A stretch of 64,000 nt of DNA from Ophiocordyceps camponoti-saundersi (nom. inval.) (lineage: Eukaryota; Ascomycota; Sordariomycetes; Hypocreales; Ophiocordycipitaceae). Made by a program: the position numbers and the translations under genes. This document shows positions 39,808 through 53,876 of this stretch, piece by piece. The notes under the pieces are model-generated. The model worked only from the letters and a program-made list of their open reading frames with translations. It made no database searches and was not told the DNA's origin. The stretch covers positions 310,740 through 374,739 of the forward strand of contig PDHQ01000010.1 in the NCBI GenBank assembly GCA_003339415.1, read 5' to 3'. Within the stretch, counting starts at the first letter, position 1. Every line of letters begins with the position of its first letter.

Positions 39808-41516
39808 GATCTCTTTTCTTCTTTGCTTTTGTTGTAAGACGTTTTCCTTTTCTTGGGAAGGATTCAAAAAGGGTAAAGGGAGGCTGCTAGCTTGGTCAAG
39901 GAAGAAGGGAGAGATGCTTCTTTCGTCAGATCAAGGGGCGATGGAGGACAAAAGGGAGACAGGAGATGGATAGATGGACGTTTAGACGCTCAGCGGCTCG
40001 ACGTCAGTGAAAGATGAGAAGGAAATGATGCAGAGATTGGGAAACTCGATAGATGAGCGTCTCTAACGCAGAGTGAAAAAAAAGGAGAGCAAGAGTATTG
40101 GCTTCAAAGAGAGAGGGTCCCAAAAAGGGGGGGATGGTTTTGAAAAGATAGTGTGAGTAGTTGGTTTTGAAGGAGTGTGTAAGTGAGTTGAGTTGAATGA
40201 GTGTATGATTGAATGAATGAATGAATGAACGAGTGAGTGAGTGAGTGAGTGAATGAATGAGTGTGATGGAGAGAAAGAGAGAGAGAGAGAGAGAACGAGA
40301 AAGAGGGAAGAAGAGAAGGGAAAGGAGAGAAAGAAAAAGGGAGGGGGAGAGAGAGAGAGTATAGGGGATAAAGATGGGTGTGTAAGATTAAGAGAGAGAG
40401 AGCGCACACACAGACACACACTCTCACTCACTCACTCACACGGAGAGATAGAGAGAGAGACGATATCGAATACCCCGTGCCTCCAAGGCGGGCAGCAACG
40501 CGACATGACAACGGCTAACGGAACGTCTCAACCCTCGCTGGGCCCGGCCCCATTGTACGACCGGAAACAGGGAAACCCAGCTCAAGGTGAACTGAACTAA
40601 CCACCTCCCTGTCTTGGATCCGGGGGGGGGGGGGGGACATGGAATGCCCTCGTCTACGCTATTGGTGCCCGAGAGACGTGTCGAGGATACGTATGTAATC
40701 TCGCCGAAGCTGGGGCCGCTATGGGGGACCTTTTTTTTTATGGGGGGGGCGCCGTTTCTTTCAGGGGACGCATGCGCTGTAGTAAGTAAGTAAGTATCGG
40801 GCACACCCCCTGCAGGTCGGCCGCAGCCCTCATCAGCGAGATTGAGACGCAGACGCCACGTCTAACTGCAGGTACGGATATAAGGCATCAAGATGAACCA
40901 ATCGAAGAGGAGGGACGACAAGCTCGGAGTAGAAACCATCCGAACTTTCTCTCTATCTCTCTCTCTGTCATCTCTCATCTCTCGCCTCTCTCTGTCACAT
41001 CTCTCTCATCTCTCCGTTCTTCTCCCCTTCCCATCCACCCACCCCTTTCATCTCTCCTCATCCATCACCACCTCATATCAAACCTCCAAAATTCATTCAT
41101 CTATTCGAGAAACAAATTTCCCTTACCCCCCCAAATCAGATGACTGAGCAAAAAAGAATCACGTTCCTCCTCCTCCTCCTCCTCCAATCTCTTCTCTTTT
41201 CCCGCTGCCACCTCTTTTCTTTCTACCCGCTTCAACCGGCATGCCGTCTTCGATAGCGCAGATACCTACCTACCTAGGTAGGAGGGGGGATACGGGAGAA
41301 ACGGTTAGAGACTCTACCCCCCCCAAGCTTCGAAAATGTCGTGAAACGCGCTCGTCTCTCATTCCCCGATGACTCTCTTACTCTCTTGCTCTTTGCGCGT
41401 CTCCTGGTTCCTTTTTTAGAGGAGGAAAGAAAAAACCCTCTCACTCAGTAATGCGGCTCTTCTCAACCCGTTGACCCGCTAACGGTCGTTTCCCCCCATC
41501 CCCGTCAAAAGTCTTA
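39808..41516. other. Intergenic, 1.7 kb, microsatellite-rich
   Basis: No gene seen. Contains a (GAAT)n/(GAGT)n array (about 40196-40262), long GA-rich tracts (40265-40365, 40390-40460), a G run near 40621-40635, and CT-rich stretches (40945-41060). Confidence 0.6.
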
Positions 41517-44286
41517 TCACTCGATTTCCTCGATCCGTGGTCTCCCTTGGATAAACCCGGACCCCCCATCTACCCGCATCTGCAGCTGTGCCGCCGTCTC
41601 CCTCTCCCTCCAGCTATCTAGACTCTCCACGGCGTCCCGTGCATGCTGCTGCACCAGCCCGTCCTCGTCCGTCTCGGCCACGTACGATAGCCTGTTTTGC
41701 AGCTCTGTGCGGCCCGCCTCCGTCAGCACCAGGCCTAGCTGACGTTCCTCCTTCCGAGCCCGGTCCAGGGCCCTGACCAGGCTCAGTATGCCCACCACCG
41801 CCGCCCGTCGTAGGATGCCCATCTCGGGCCCTCGCTCCAGCGTCAGCACCTGCACGCACAGTTCCACCGCGTTGTGCACCACCGCAGCCTCCACGCCGCA
41901 GATGTTGGTCTCCAACGCGGCTCCAAGGATGGATAAAGCCGAGGCCCGCATCCGCACGTCCTCGCTGCCCCTTTTACCCTCCCACCCCTCCACTATCTGT
42001 GCCAGCATTGCCCTGTTTTGCCGTTCCTGGTCCGTCTCCGCCGCCTCCTCTTCGTCCACCTGGCCGGCTTCCTCCTCTGCCTTTGCCCTTTGTCTCTTCG
42101 CCCCCTGCAGCTGCTCTTCTCGGGCTTGCTTGGCCATCGTCTTCGGTCGGTGGCCCCGTCGGCCGGCAATCGACATCAGGCTGTCGCATACTTGATTGGC
42201 CACCGGTCCGCAAAACGTCTCTCCTAGACGTTCAATCACTTGAGCCAGCGCTTCGCCGAACCGGAGTCGCACGTCTGTCGATGACTTCTCCTGCACATCT
42301 AGGTAGCCGTCTAGCAACTCCTGTAACGTCGTCTTGGGGTGCTTGTTGGCCAGCAACGTAAACACCTTGATCACTCTGAGATTGATAAAGTCGTCCGTCT
42401 CCTTGAGAAGGCTCGACATCAGCACCGCTACCGCCTGTATGTCTAGGACGGGGCTCTCCGCTGCTATCAGCCTGGACAGTAGGTTGATGCCCTCCGACAC
42501 TACCGGAGGCGGGTTATCGCCGTCCCCGCTTATGTAGCTCATCGCTAGCCTGTACGTCTTTTCGTCTTCCTCGTGCCGCGCTCCGGCCATCGAGTTGCCG
42601 CCGCCTGCTTCCTCCAGTTCGTCGCGGTACCGGAGTAGCATGCCGAGGTTCCTCGCAGTCGGTGACACCTCCGGCCGGTTCTCGCCGCTCAGCCTGGCGA
42701 GGGCGTCTTCGATCGTCGTCATCTGCTCCGCTCCCTCGTTGCTTTTCTGGAAGCCCGGCGCTGTTATGACTAGGTTGAGAAGGCTCAGGACGACGGAGAC
42801 GACGTCATCCCCAACGGGAGAGCGCCCGTCAGCCACGAGTACTTGGCAGATGACCTCGATCAACTGCTTCACATGACCGACGAGCTTCTCCGGCGCTTGT
42901 ATCATGAGCCTCTGCAACAGAGTAACCTCGACGAGCTGCCGGACTGACCACTCGGAATCGTCATCTTGCGCCACGACCTTGATCTGTACTTGATCCTGCT
43001 CCCTCGCCGTTTGAATCCAACGGTCAAGATAGTGGAGGAAAACGGCGGCGACGTCGGTGTTGGAGCAGACGCTGGCCATGATACCAACCAGTACTGACGC
43101 CTTGTGCTCAACCTCGTTCCAGATGAGGCTCAGGTCCTCAGCCTCCTGGGGCCGCAACGCTGACTCCACCTCGCCGTCGGCAGTCAATCGATAGCGCCAG
43201 GAAGGACGTGGAGGGCGGTCGGCGCCTGTGCAGAGGAGATTATCAACGATGGGTGATATACTGTCCAGCTTTCCAAACAGCTGGAGATAGGTCTGTACGA
43301 GGCTGCGAGCGGGACTGACGAAACGTCCTTCTGCCGCTTCCGCCGGCTGGCTCCATGATGCTAGGGCCCAGAGCTGGACTATAATGGGTTTGAGGATTCT
43401 TCTACATAGCCCGGGAGACGAGTTGGACAGGACCAATACGCTGAGCCGCTGGAGCGCCGTCTCTAGCCGTCGCGCCGGGACGATGACCCTATCAAGGCTT
43501 AGAGTCATCACTCCGTCATCACTTTCAGCGCCGATGGCCTTGCTTTCTGGCGCGAGAGACGGATTCACGGCTTCTATAAGGGGTTGGACAAAGACGTCCC
43601 ATCCCGGGGCTCCTGATATGTAAGTACCTAGTGAGCGATGCGTCTGAGAGATATGGAGAGGGATCCGAGCCATACCGGGGGCACCAAATTGCCTCTGGCC
43701 GAGAATCCCGAAGCCTACGATCTGAGCAGCGACTTTCACCAAGTCTTTGCCCGCACCGCCGTCGAGCAAGTCGAGCAGCTGGCCGGATATGGCCCGGAAC
43801 CAGGCTTCGGGCGTCATCGTGGGAGGGACCGAAGATAACAGCTTCGTACCGACAGCAACGGCCTCGTTCGTGATACTGGCACCATTCTTCTGCGGTTGCG
43901 CCGAGTCTGAGCCCTGGCTACTCGGGTGAACCGAAAAGACGAACTCGAGCGTCGAGCGCACACCATCCGGCCTCAGAGGCAGCAAGGTGAGAGACTGTAG
44001 TAGAGGTTCCCTCATCCATTGCGGGAGGAGATTCGGCTTGACGAGGGAGTTCAAGACGGGCAACAGCACCCATGTCGCGGCACTGCGAGATCATTTCAGC
44101 GCTGAGCCGGGGGAGGTTTCCGATGGTGCCGCTTGCATACTTTGCGATGATGCCGTTGTATTCCTCGAGGCCTGCTTCTCGGCTCTCAGCTGTTGAAGTT
44201 GGGTTGAAAGCTTTTGTGGCTGCATTGACAATGTCTTGGGCTATCGTGGGCTGCGGCGCGGCTGGTGTCTGGTTCTTCTCAGCCAT
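41517..44286 (-). CDS. RTP1: RTP1/TANGO6-family HEAT-repeat protein (RNA polymerase II assembly/import)
   Basis: Exons are 44286-44141, 44082-43676 and 43612-41517 (introns of 58 and 63 nt), giving 882 aa. The first join, IIAN-AATWVLLPVLNSLV, and the second, GAPG-APGWDVFVQPL, were needed to restore the family sequence. The protein is almost all helical HEAT-type repeats. The RTP1_C1-type region lies near residues 500-720 (INLLSRLIAAESPVLDIQAVAVLMSSLL and TTLQELLDGYLDVQEKSSTDVRLRFGEAL) and the C2-type region near the end (RRAAVVGILSLVRALDR). In yeast Rtp1 links RNA polymerase II subunits to nuclear import. A charged loop (about 690-730) with REEQLQGAKRQRAK interrupts the repeats. An ATG 33 nt upstream (44319) is an alternative start. 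Confidence 0.83.
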
Positions 44287-46686
44287 TGCAGTCGTTGCAT
44301 CATGCATGACGGACGTCACCTATTCCGGAGCTTCGGTCGGAGTTGGAGCTGTGAATGCCGACGGCTCATGGCAGCTTAGGTAATCATTTTTTGCTTTCGG
44401 CTACCTGGATATGGAAGTGCCGAGGCACAACGGTTGGTGTGTGTGTAAGGTGTGTGCGGATAGAAGCAAGACGGTTTTCACAGGTAACAGGACAGTCACG
44501 TGGCTTCGCGTAGCATCACGCGTTTGCTGTTTGATGAGTATAAATCCCTCACGGCTGGCTACGTGACGCTTTCTCTTCCTTCTTCTCGTACAGATCCAAC
44601 TGCCCTCACAAGACAGCATCGGGACTCCTTCGTCGCCTCACACGCGACACCCAACCTTACGGACGCGTCGCCTTCCTGTCTTCTTCCGGGGCTCGTTTTC
44701 CGAAACGAATGTCTACTTCAGGCCTCTCGCTCGCGCAACCGGTCACAGTCTGCCGCTCACGAACCTGTAACAGGACCTCGCTGTTCGCCGCATGAGGATC
44801 GACTGTGACCACGTCATCGGTTTTCTAGACGGCACTGCCAAGGGCGGGAGAACGAGTACCCGGAACTTAACCCTACATTGTGATGGTTCGAGCCTTGCGC
44901 CCAAGTTGCTCGCTTCACCTTCTATGCCTGCCCTTCACCTCGCGGGGATGTCTTCCCGCTGAATAAGCGGGCTCCTCAGCGACGGAGTTGGCGTGGTCGG
45001 ACCGGTGTTGGCGATCTGCCCGACGAGGAAATCTGCCATGAGCCAGGATTGTCTGTGGAGAGCCTCGGAGAGGACGCTCGTCGGCTTTCTCGTCGGGCCA
45101 TCGGACGTTGGTCAAGTAGTAGGCCGTCTTCTGGATGCGGGCGGCTTTCACACGGACAGAGCCTGGCCCATCTGCGGCTGGACAGACCTTGTGTGATCGA
45201 CTTGGAAGATCCGGATGGCGGGCAGCGGATGGAGAAGAGCACAGGTCGGCTACACACTGCCAGGCATCTGCGTTTCGACCCTTTTCTCTACGGGGACTTG
45301 ACTCGTCGGAAGCACTCCTGCGCTGCGGGTTTGCTGCGAGTATGTCCCGGAAACAAACGGAAACGCGCTGAAGAGCCTGACTGCACTCGCCCGTCCCTGT
45401 GTAGCTCTGGGTACTCCCGAAGCTGTTCGCCGTCCTTAGAGGCTGTCTACAACGCGGTGGAAGGCTCTGTCAAGTAATGCTGTGATGCTCCAAAGGCCAT
45501 GCTCCCGGCCACTTTGGCCCACGGACGTGTGATGCTGCGGCATCTGGTCTGACCAGGCGCATTAGCCTTCCATTGCCCGAGGCGATGTCTGAAGGGCGCC
45601 ATTCCCCTTTTGGGGATGCCTTCCTCCGCCTCTCGGCCGAGACGATAGCGCGGTTTTTATGGATGTCTTTTGTCCGCGCGAAATGCCCTCCTTGCACGCT
45701 TCTTCCGAGGATACGATGGAGAGGAATCAAAAACTAGTCCTTGCTGGCCGCGTCCTACACACAGAAGGAGTTTCCGGTCTTTGCTGAGGTTGCGTTGAAG
45801 TCGACCCAAAGGAGCCCTCGGCTGGACTCGTTGTCGGACGCCGCTTCAGGACCCATCTCGAGTTGGAGTCAGAGCTTCGTGCTTGTCTGGGGCGGCGGAC
45901 GATGCGGGCGGCATGGCTGGGGATTTTCCGCCGGGTTGAGCAATTGGATATCGAGGGGCAGGCCCTGATGGATTGGGTAGCCCTGGCTGTCCTCGTGCCA
46001 GAAATGGTGGGAGGACAGCCCCCCTGCAGTGAGGGGATAAGTCTTCCCCTTTGCCTACCTACCTGATTTACTGATTTAAGAGATGATTGAGGCTGACTTT
46101 TGAAGCAGGATGAGTTGACAGTTTTGAGTTGACAGCTGACTTCTTTACAGCAGGTTGAGTTGGCAGTAAGTGAGCGAGTGAGTGAGGATGGAAGGGATCT
46201 ACTTTTAGTATGAGAAAGAGGCTAGTAGCTGGGCATACAGGGGTGGAGAAAGGGGGGGGGGGGTTCTTTCTGTGACTCAGTCTGTGGCAGAGTGGCTTCC
46301 TAGGGTCATAGGCCAGGTCGGTCTTGCATGTTGCCGTACGAGCTGCCTTACGGATACTTGCTAGGCAGGCAATACGTCCGTACCTGCATACATGGACGAA
46401 ACGGACGGACCTTCCAGACTCTCAGACGGCAATGCGGCAAGTGTGTGTTTTTTTTTTGGGGTCCCTTCCCGCCGCGACATCAACCCTGTCAATCTCACGG
46501 TCTCACCCCTGCTTCTGCATAATGTGATGTCAGTAACCTGGGGCGCGTCGTCGTCGTCGTTTCTGCATCTGCATCATCATCATCATCATTGTCATTGTCA
46601 TCATTATCATTATCATCTTCTTCCAATTTCTTCTTCGTCAGCATCGTTCTTTTCCCCGTCGCGCCCTTCGCGGCACGAGGCTGCCC
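44287..46686. other. Gene-poor region, 2.4 kb
   Basis: No convincing gene. Between 44900 and 46060 several medium ORFs on both strands have no start context, no introns that join them and no known motif; they may be relics. A G run lies at about 46253-46263, and (CAT)n near 46573-46612. Confidence 0.5.
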
Positions 46687-47369
46687 ATGATGCTGCGGCC
46701 TGTCATCATGCTGGCGCTACTCTGTGGCGTGGCGTCGTGCAGTCCAACGCCAGCGCCAACGTCCGCACAACCTTCAGCCGCTTCTCCGGCGATGGTTACG
46801 CCGCCACCGACAATAACGCCGGAACTTGTGGCTCGCGGACTGGGAAGCAAGGTCTCGAGCTATTTATCAGGTCTCGCAGACGACGCTGGTAGTCAGCTTT
46901 CAAAGGTTTCGTCCTTTGTCAACTCGGGAATCCTCGATTTCCCTTTAGGCTTTCCGACTGGTAGCGAGGTTCTCAAGTCAGCGGATGTGTCGGAAACGGG
47001 TCTCGCAGCCTTGCCGACCGAGGTGCTGAACTTGCCGTGAGTCTCGTCGGATCGATGGACACGTATCGGTGCTGACGCCTAGCAGTCCGTATGGCAATTG
47101 GACCGACCAGGGCTGGAACGTGCGCGTTCATGGCAATGTATACAAGACGCCCAACATTTCGGAGAGCAAGATCGACTCGCTCGCCAATGTCTTCCTCATC
47201 GGAACTTCGGTCGACAAATTGCAGCCGCAAGAGCAGGCTCAGGCTCGCAACCTGACGCGGTCCATCTTCGTTGTCCAACAGGGCGACAGGAGTGTCACCA
47301 TGGACTTTGTCAACGACGTCAGCGTGCGACCGAACTCATCTGGAGGCGCCGTCAATGCTGTAAGCCTTT

Positions 47370-47415
<46 letters not shown>

Positions 47416-48371
47416 GGCGCTGGTGAGGAAAGTGGCTGACGCGGAATTCTGAGCAGGGTGGCGGCTCCCAAAAGATCAACCTTCCGTTCAACACGACACG
47501 TCAGGGCGACTTTGACGTCTTTGTCAAGCTAGATCAAAATACCCGAGGCTTGATAGATGGCAACAAGACGTCTCGCATTCAGACGCTCAACGTATACGCC
47601 GAGGGTACCGACACGGGAAACGCGACGGCCTACTTGGTGCCTCCGCAAGGCGTGACGATTGTGTCTGACATCGACGACATCCTCCGAGTGACAAAGATCT
47701 ACCAACCCAAGGAAGGCCTCCTCAACTCGTTCGCACGCCCTTTCCGCCCATGGGAGAACATGCCGCAGATCTACTCCAACTGGTCGTCGTCGATTGACGA
47801 CCTGCATTTTCACTACCTGACGACGACTCCTGAGCAAGGGACGCGCATCTACATGGACTTTATCTACAAGACATATCCTCTCGGCTCTTTCGACACGCGA
47901 CCTCTCAACTTCTCAGACGTCAAGGCGACTCTGGCCATTCGTCTGTTCCTACTCAACAAGATCTTCGAAACGTTTCCGCAGCGCAAGTTCATCCTCGTGG
48001 CCGACACGTCAAACAGCGACGTGATGAAGGATTACCCGCGCATGTATCACGAGCATCCGGATCAGGTCCTGTGCATCTTCCTCCGCAACACGAGCGCTAC
48101 GGATCCGTCCGACAAGTTCCCCTACGACACGTCAGGCTTCAAGGGCATACCAGAGCAGCGGTACATGTTCTTCACGGTGCCGGACGACCTGAAGGGGCTG
48201 AACGTGCTCGGCGGCCAGTGTCTCAACGAGTCGGTGCAGCAGAACGTCACGTTCAAATTGCAGGGCTTGCCGTTTGGTCTCGATAGCGGAGCGTCGAAAG
48301 CGTTTGTCGGTTGGTACTGTTTCGGCCTGCTGACGAGCTGGGTGGTGGTGGCGTTGGTGGGCATGCTTTAG
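46687..48371 (+). CDS. Secreted/GPI-type protein with App1-like phosphatase domain (DUF2183)
   Basis: Exons are 46687-47036, 47086-47359 and 47457-48371 (introns of 49 and 97 nt), giving 512 aa. A signal peptide (MLRPVIMLALLCGVASC) and a hydrophobic C-terminus (AFVGWYCFGLLTSWVVVALVGML) suggest surface anchoring. The middle has YGNWTDQGWNVRVHGNVYK and the C-terminal half is the APP1_cat domain with TIVSDIDDILRVTKIY; its D279 and D281 fit the HAD-type DxDxT site, but the usual Thr is Ile283. Also present are LRNTSATDPSDKFPYDTSGFKG-like family blocks. Yeast App1 is a cytoplasmic phosphatidate phosphatase; this extracellular branch is common in filamentous fungi and its substrate is unknown. Many NxS/T sites are present. 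Confidence 0.85.
47372..47412 (+). repeat. (CT)n microsatellite in intron 2 of the App1-like gene
   Basis: About 20 CT units, uninterrupted, starting 12 nt after the 5' splice site. Confidence 0.95.
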
Positions 48372-48680
48372 AGGTGGTACTGCGATCGTCATCCGAAGCT
48401 GCCTGGTCCCAAGCAGTAGACCCCCTTCTTTTTTTTTTCTCTTCCTTCCTCTTACAAGAGCCGGAGTAGTGGGTATATTGTTTTCTGGATAGTGTTATGG
48501 TATTGGCTTCTTTGACGACAGCAGCTGTGATAGCACCCTTTAAAGACCGCTTTGAACAAGACGCCATAACAAGTGAGGGAGGAGTTCATCGTCATGTATT
48601 ACTTGCTATTGACCACGACAGCCACGAACCAAAAGCTGGATCAAACTACATAGGTGCCGTCCTCCTCTGCCCAGGTTCTA
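48372..48680. other. Short intergenic gap between convergent genes
   Basis: No gene seen; about 310 nt separating the stops of the App1-like and Gln-rich genes. Confidence 0.6.
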
Positions 48681-49299
48681 TCAACCCCCAATCACCTTCC
48701 ATCGTCAGAACAACCGTTCATGCGGAGAAAACGAAAGAAAAGGGGGGCAGGGGAAGCCTTACCATGCAGTCGAAGCAGGGCTCGTCATCGAGGTAAGTCC
48801 ACTGAGGACAGTTGTAAGAGAGCCAGTACTTGCATCGGTATCTGTATAAGCCGCCTCCTGGCGGTCCGCCGATGCCTGGTGTTTCCAAGGGATCGGCTGG
48901 TTGTAGTTCCAGTGGCCCTTCAAGAGGCCGCGGCAGATACTCGGACGGATACGGTAGTTGCTGACGCTGCGGCTGATGTTCGTTCTGATACTCATGCTGC
49001 TGCTGTGGCTGCTGCCTCGGGAGCAGCTGCCGCTGCTGTTTCCCCGCTGGTTGCTGATGGGGATTCTGATAATAATACTGAATCTGTTGCTGAGGCTGAG
49101 GTTGTTGTTGCTGAGGTTGTTGCTGAGGCTGTCGCTGAGGTTTTCGCTGAGGCTGTCGCTGAGACTGTCGCTGAGGCTGTCGCTGATCTTGCTGAGGCTG
49201 TAACTGATCTTGTTCAGGCTGTTGCTGAGGTGATGGCCGCGGCAGCAGAAGCTGAGGCTGTCGTTGCCTCACCGGTTCCTTCCTCTTTGACTTCGGCAT
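48681..49299 (-). CDS. Gln-rich protein with C-terminal Cys/Trp motif
   Basis: Exons are 49299-48763 and 48695-48681 (intron 67 nt, GTAAGG...GGAAG), giving 183 aa; the second exon codes only for VIGG and the stop. Residues about 12-110 are a Gln/Arg/Pro-rich, prion-like stretch built on CAG/CTG-type and GAGGCT-type repeats. The C-terminus is quite different: YRYRCKYWLSYNCPQWTYL followed by DDEPCFDCM, with four cysteines that could form a small zinc or disulfide unit. The start MPKSKRKE is basic, with A at -3. The family is not recognised. The ORF without the intron would run on only 14 codons, so either end is possible. Confidence 0.6.
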
Positions 49300-50712
49300 T
49301 TCTATCGTCTTTTATCCTTCTAGTCTCGTTCTTCTCTTCGTCTATCGATGAGTCTCTACGATTATAACACTCTCTATCGTGTCGTCGTCGAGATACCGAG
49401 ACCGTTGTGAGAAAAGTCCGTCGCGAAGAAGGAGAGAAACCAGCGATTTATAACCCTCTTCCCTTCCCTCACAGAATGCCTACAAAGCCTTTTTTTTTCT
49501 TTCTCCCATGAAGAAGTCTTTGTATCATGGCCTAAATGAAAGGCGTGTCCATCACAGAAGGATAGGTTGTGAATGTGTTTGTTGGGTTGGTGTCGATGCT
49601 GAAGGGGGGAGGAAAGTTTGATCTGACACGGGACTTTTCTTCCTTCCTTTTCATCTTTCACTGGAATCCTCATCTTCACGGCATGTTTCTTCGGTCATGA
49701 GGATGAGATGATTTTTTTTTTCGAGGGGAAAAAAGGCTGCTGTGAGAATGGCGACTTGTCATCTTCATGTGACGGAGAGAAGAGGAGGAGCCTCTCTCTG
49801 CTTCACAGCCAAGACGAGAAAGCCATCTCGGTATTCACGAACATATAACGCAAAGCCTCGTTCTACGCATAACACGGAACCAGCAGTTCGTATCGTCATC
49901 CGACCTCTCTCCTCCATCCCTCTTATACGCGTCATCATCGTCAGTCTGGGCATCATGCCTCATACGCGTCGTGGATTACACCCCACTGTCCTCACCTCCG
50001 GTTTCCTTGCCTTTCACGGTGGCACAAGCAAAAAAGCCTGCCCTTCTTATTTGTTGGTTTTCTCCGACGTGGCACCCAGACGGAAGTGAACCTGCCGCGT
50101 GTGCAGCCTGTCGTGCTTGGGCTTCTTCGTACATGGCCGCACCTACGAGACTCATGCATACAGTACACGTACATATGAGCCCACACACATTACACGCAGA
50201 CAAACACACACAGAGAGAGAGAGACACAGAGACACAGACACGACTGCATGCATCTGATGCATACATCTAATGCGTGCATCTATATGTGTGTATAGTACGG
50301 AGATGGGCTGTCGACTACCCTTCCTTCATCAACACCCTGAGCAAGCCGTTCAGGGTCTCGTGTAACAGCCACGACATCTCCTCGTGGCCAGAGACTTCAC
50401 AGCCCGAAAAAACCAGCGAGAACAAGAGAAATCCACGAGTGAGAGAACAAAATGGAGGGCGGGCATCCCGTCCATCCATCATCTCCCACGCACCCGGTTG
50501 TCGGAATGTCAAGGAAACAAAAGCGTCCGAGAGCCAACACTCGCTTGCCTCTGCCTCTGAAAGCCAACATGACCGAGATCATCGCCATCATCACCACCAT
50601 CCTCACCACCTCCACCACAACAAGAACCCACCTCCGCCAAACCAACACAGCAAAGGACGGCGAGAGGCTGCAGAAGCCCCCCCCCCACCTGTTTCAGAAG
50701 AAGAAACCCCAA
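49300..50712. other. Intergenic, 1.4 kb, no gene seen
   Basis: ORFs here are short or overlap the 3' end of PRP43. It contains CA/GA-rich repeats near 50195-50240 and CATCATCATC-type repeats near 50580-50620. Confidence 0.6.
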
Positions 50713-53160
<2,448 letters not shown>

Positions 53161-53876
53161 CAGCAGATCTGCAGGGAGGCAGAGACAGCGGATGTGTAAT
53201 GGGCAGGCGAGAGGCCGTGTCGGGCAGGAAAGTGCAGGATAGGGCAGGGCAGGGCAGGAAGAAGTGCCCGTTCCCAGAGAGTGAGGTAACGGAAATCGAG
53301 AGTGACGATTCGAAAAATTTCGGCGTGACGAGCGCCAGTTGGCAATGGCCAGTGCATGGGCAACGAAATCGATAGGGCCGGTCTAATCGATAAGGAATCT
53401 GCGCTGCACAGTGCGGCTATGAACACCCAGCTTCTTCTACCTGTAGCTGTAGCCTGTGCTCGTCTCGCCCCTTGGACGCCGAGCGCCACGAGGCGGGAGG
53501 ACCATGACAGAGCCTGGTTTTGGAAGCCACTATGATACAGCCTCTGATATAGCCAGCCTCTAGCGAGCTGCACAAATCCCTCGCGAAGAATTGCTTTACA
53601 GACGTACCTTTCAATGTATGTAATATAATTGAGAACAATCTCGTCTGGGGCCCGCTTACTGTGGCGCGCACTGTACTCTACGGCCAGAGGCCTTGCAAAT
53701 TCGACCGATTCCCACTCGCCGCGAAATTTCAGCCATGGATTTCTCTGGCCGCAGTCACGCTCCTCGATAAGGCTGCGATGAGTCCATGAGCATCGCCTCT
53801 CTCTACGTCCATTAAGTCCAGGTCCCTGAGGACTTTGCTCGTCATCGTTTCGATGAGTATCACGCCTTCAAGCAGC
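53161..53876. promoter_or_regulatory. Divergent promoter between PRP43 and PRMT5
   Basis: No gene seen. A (GGGCA)n run near 53240-53260 lies on the PRP43 side. Confidence 0.55.

Noticed and set aside
40196..40262. Regular GAAT/GAGT units resembling a short direct-repeat array
   Set aside because: A simple tetranucleotide microsatellite without spacers; not a CRISPR, which would not be expected in a fungus.
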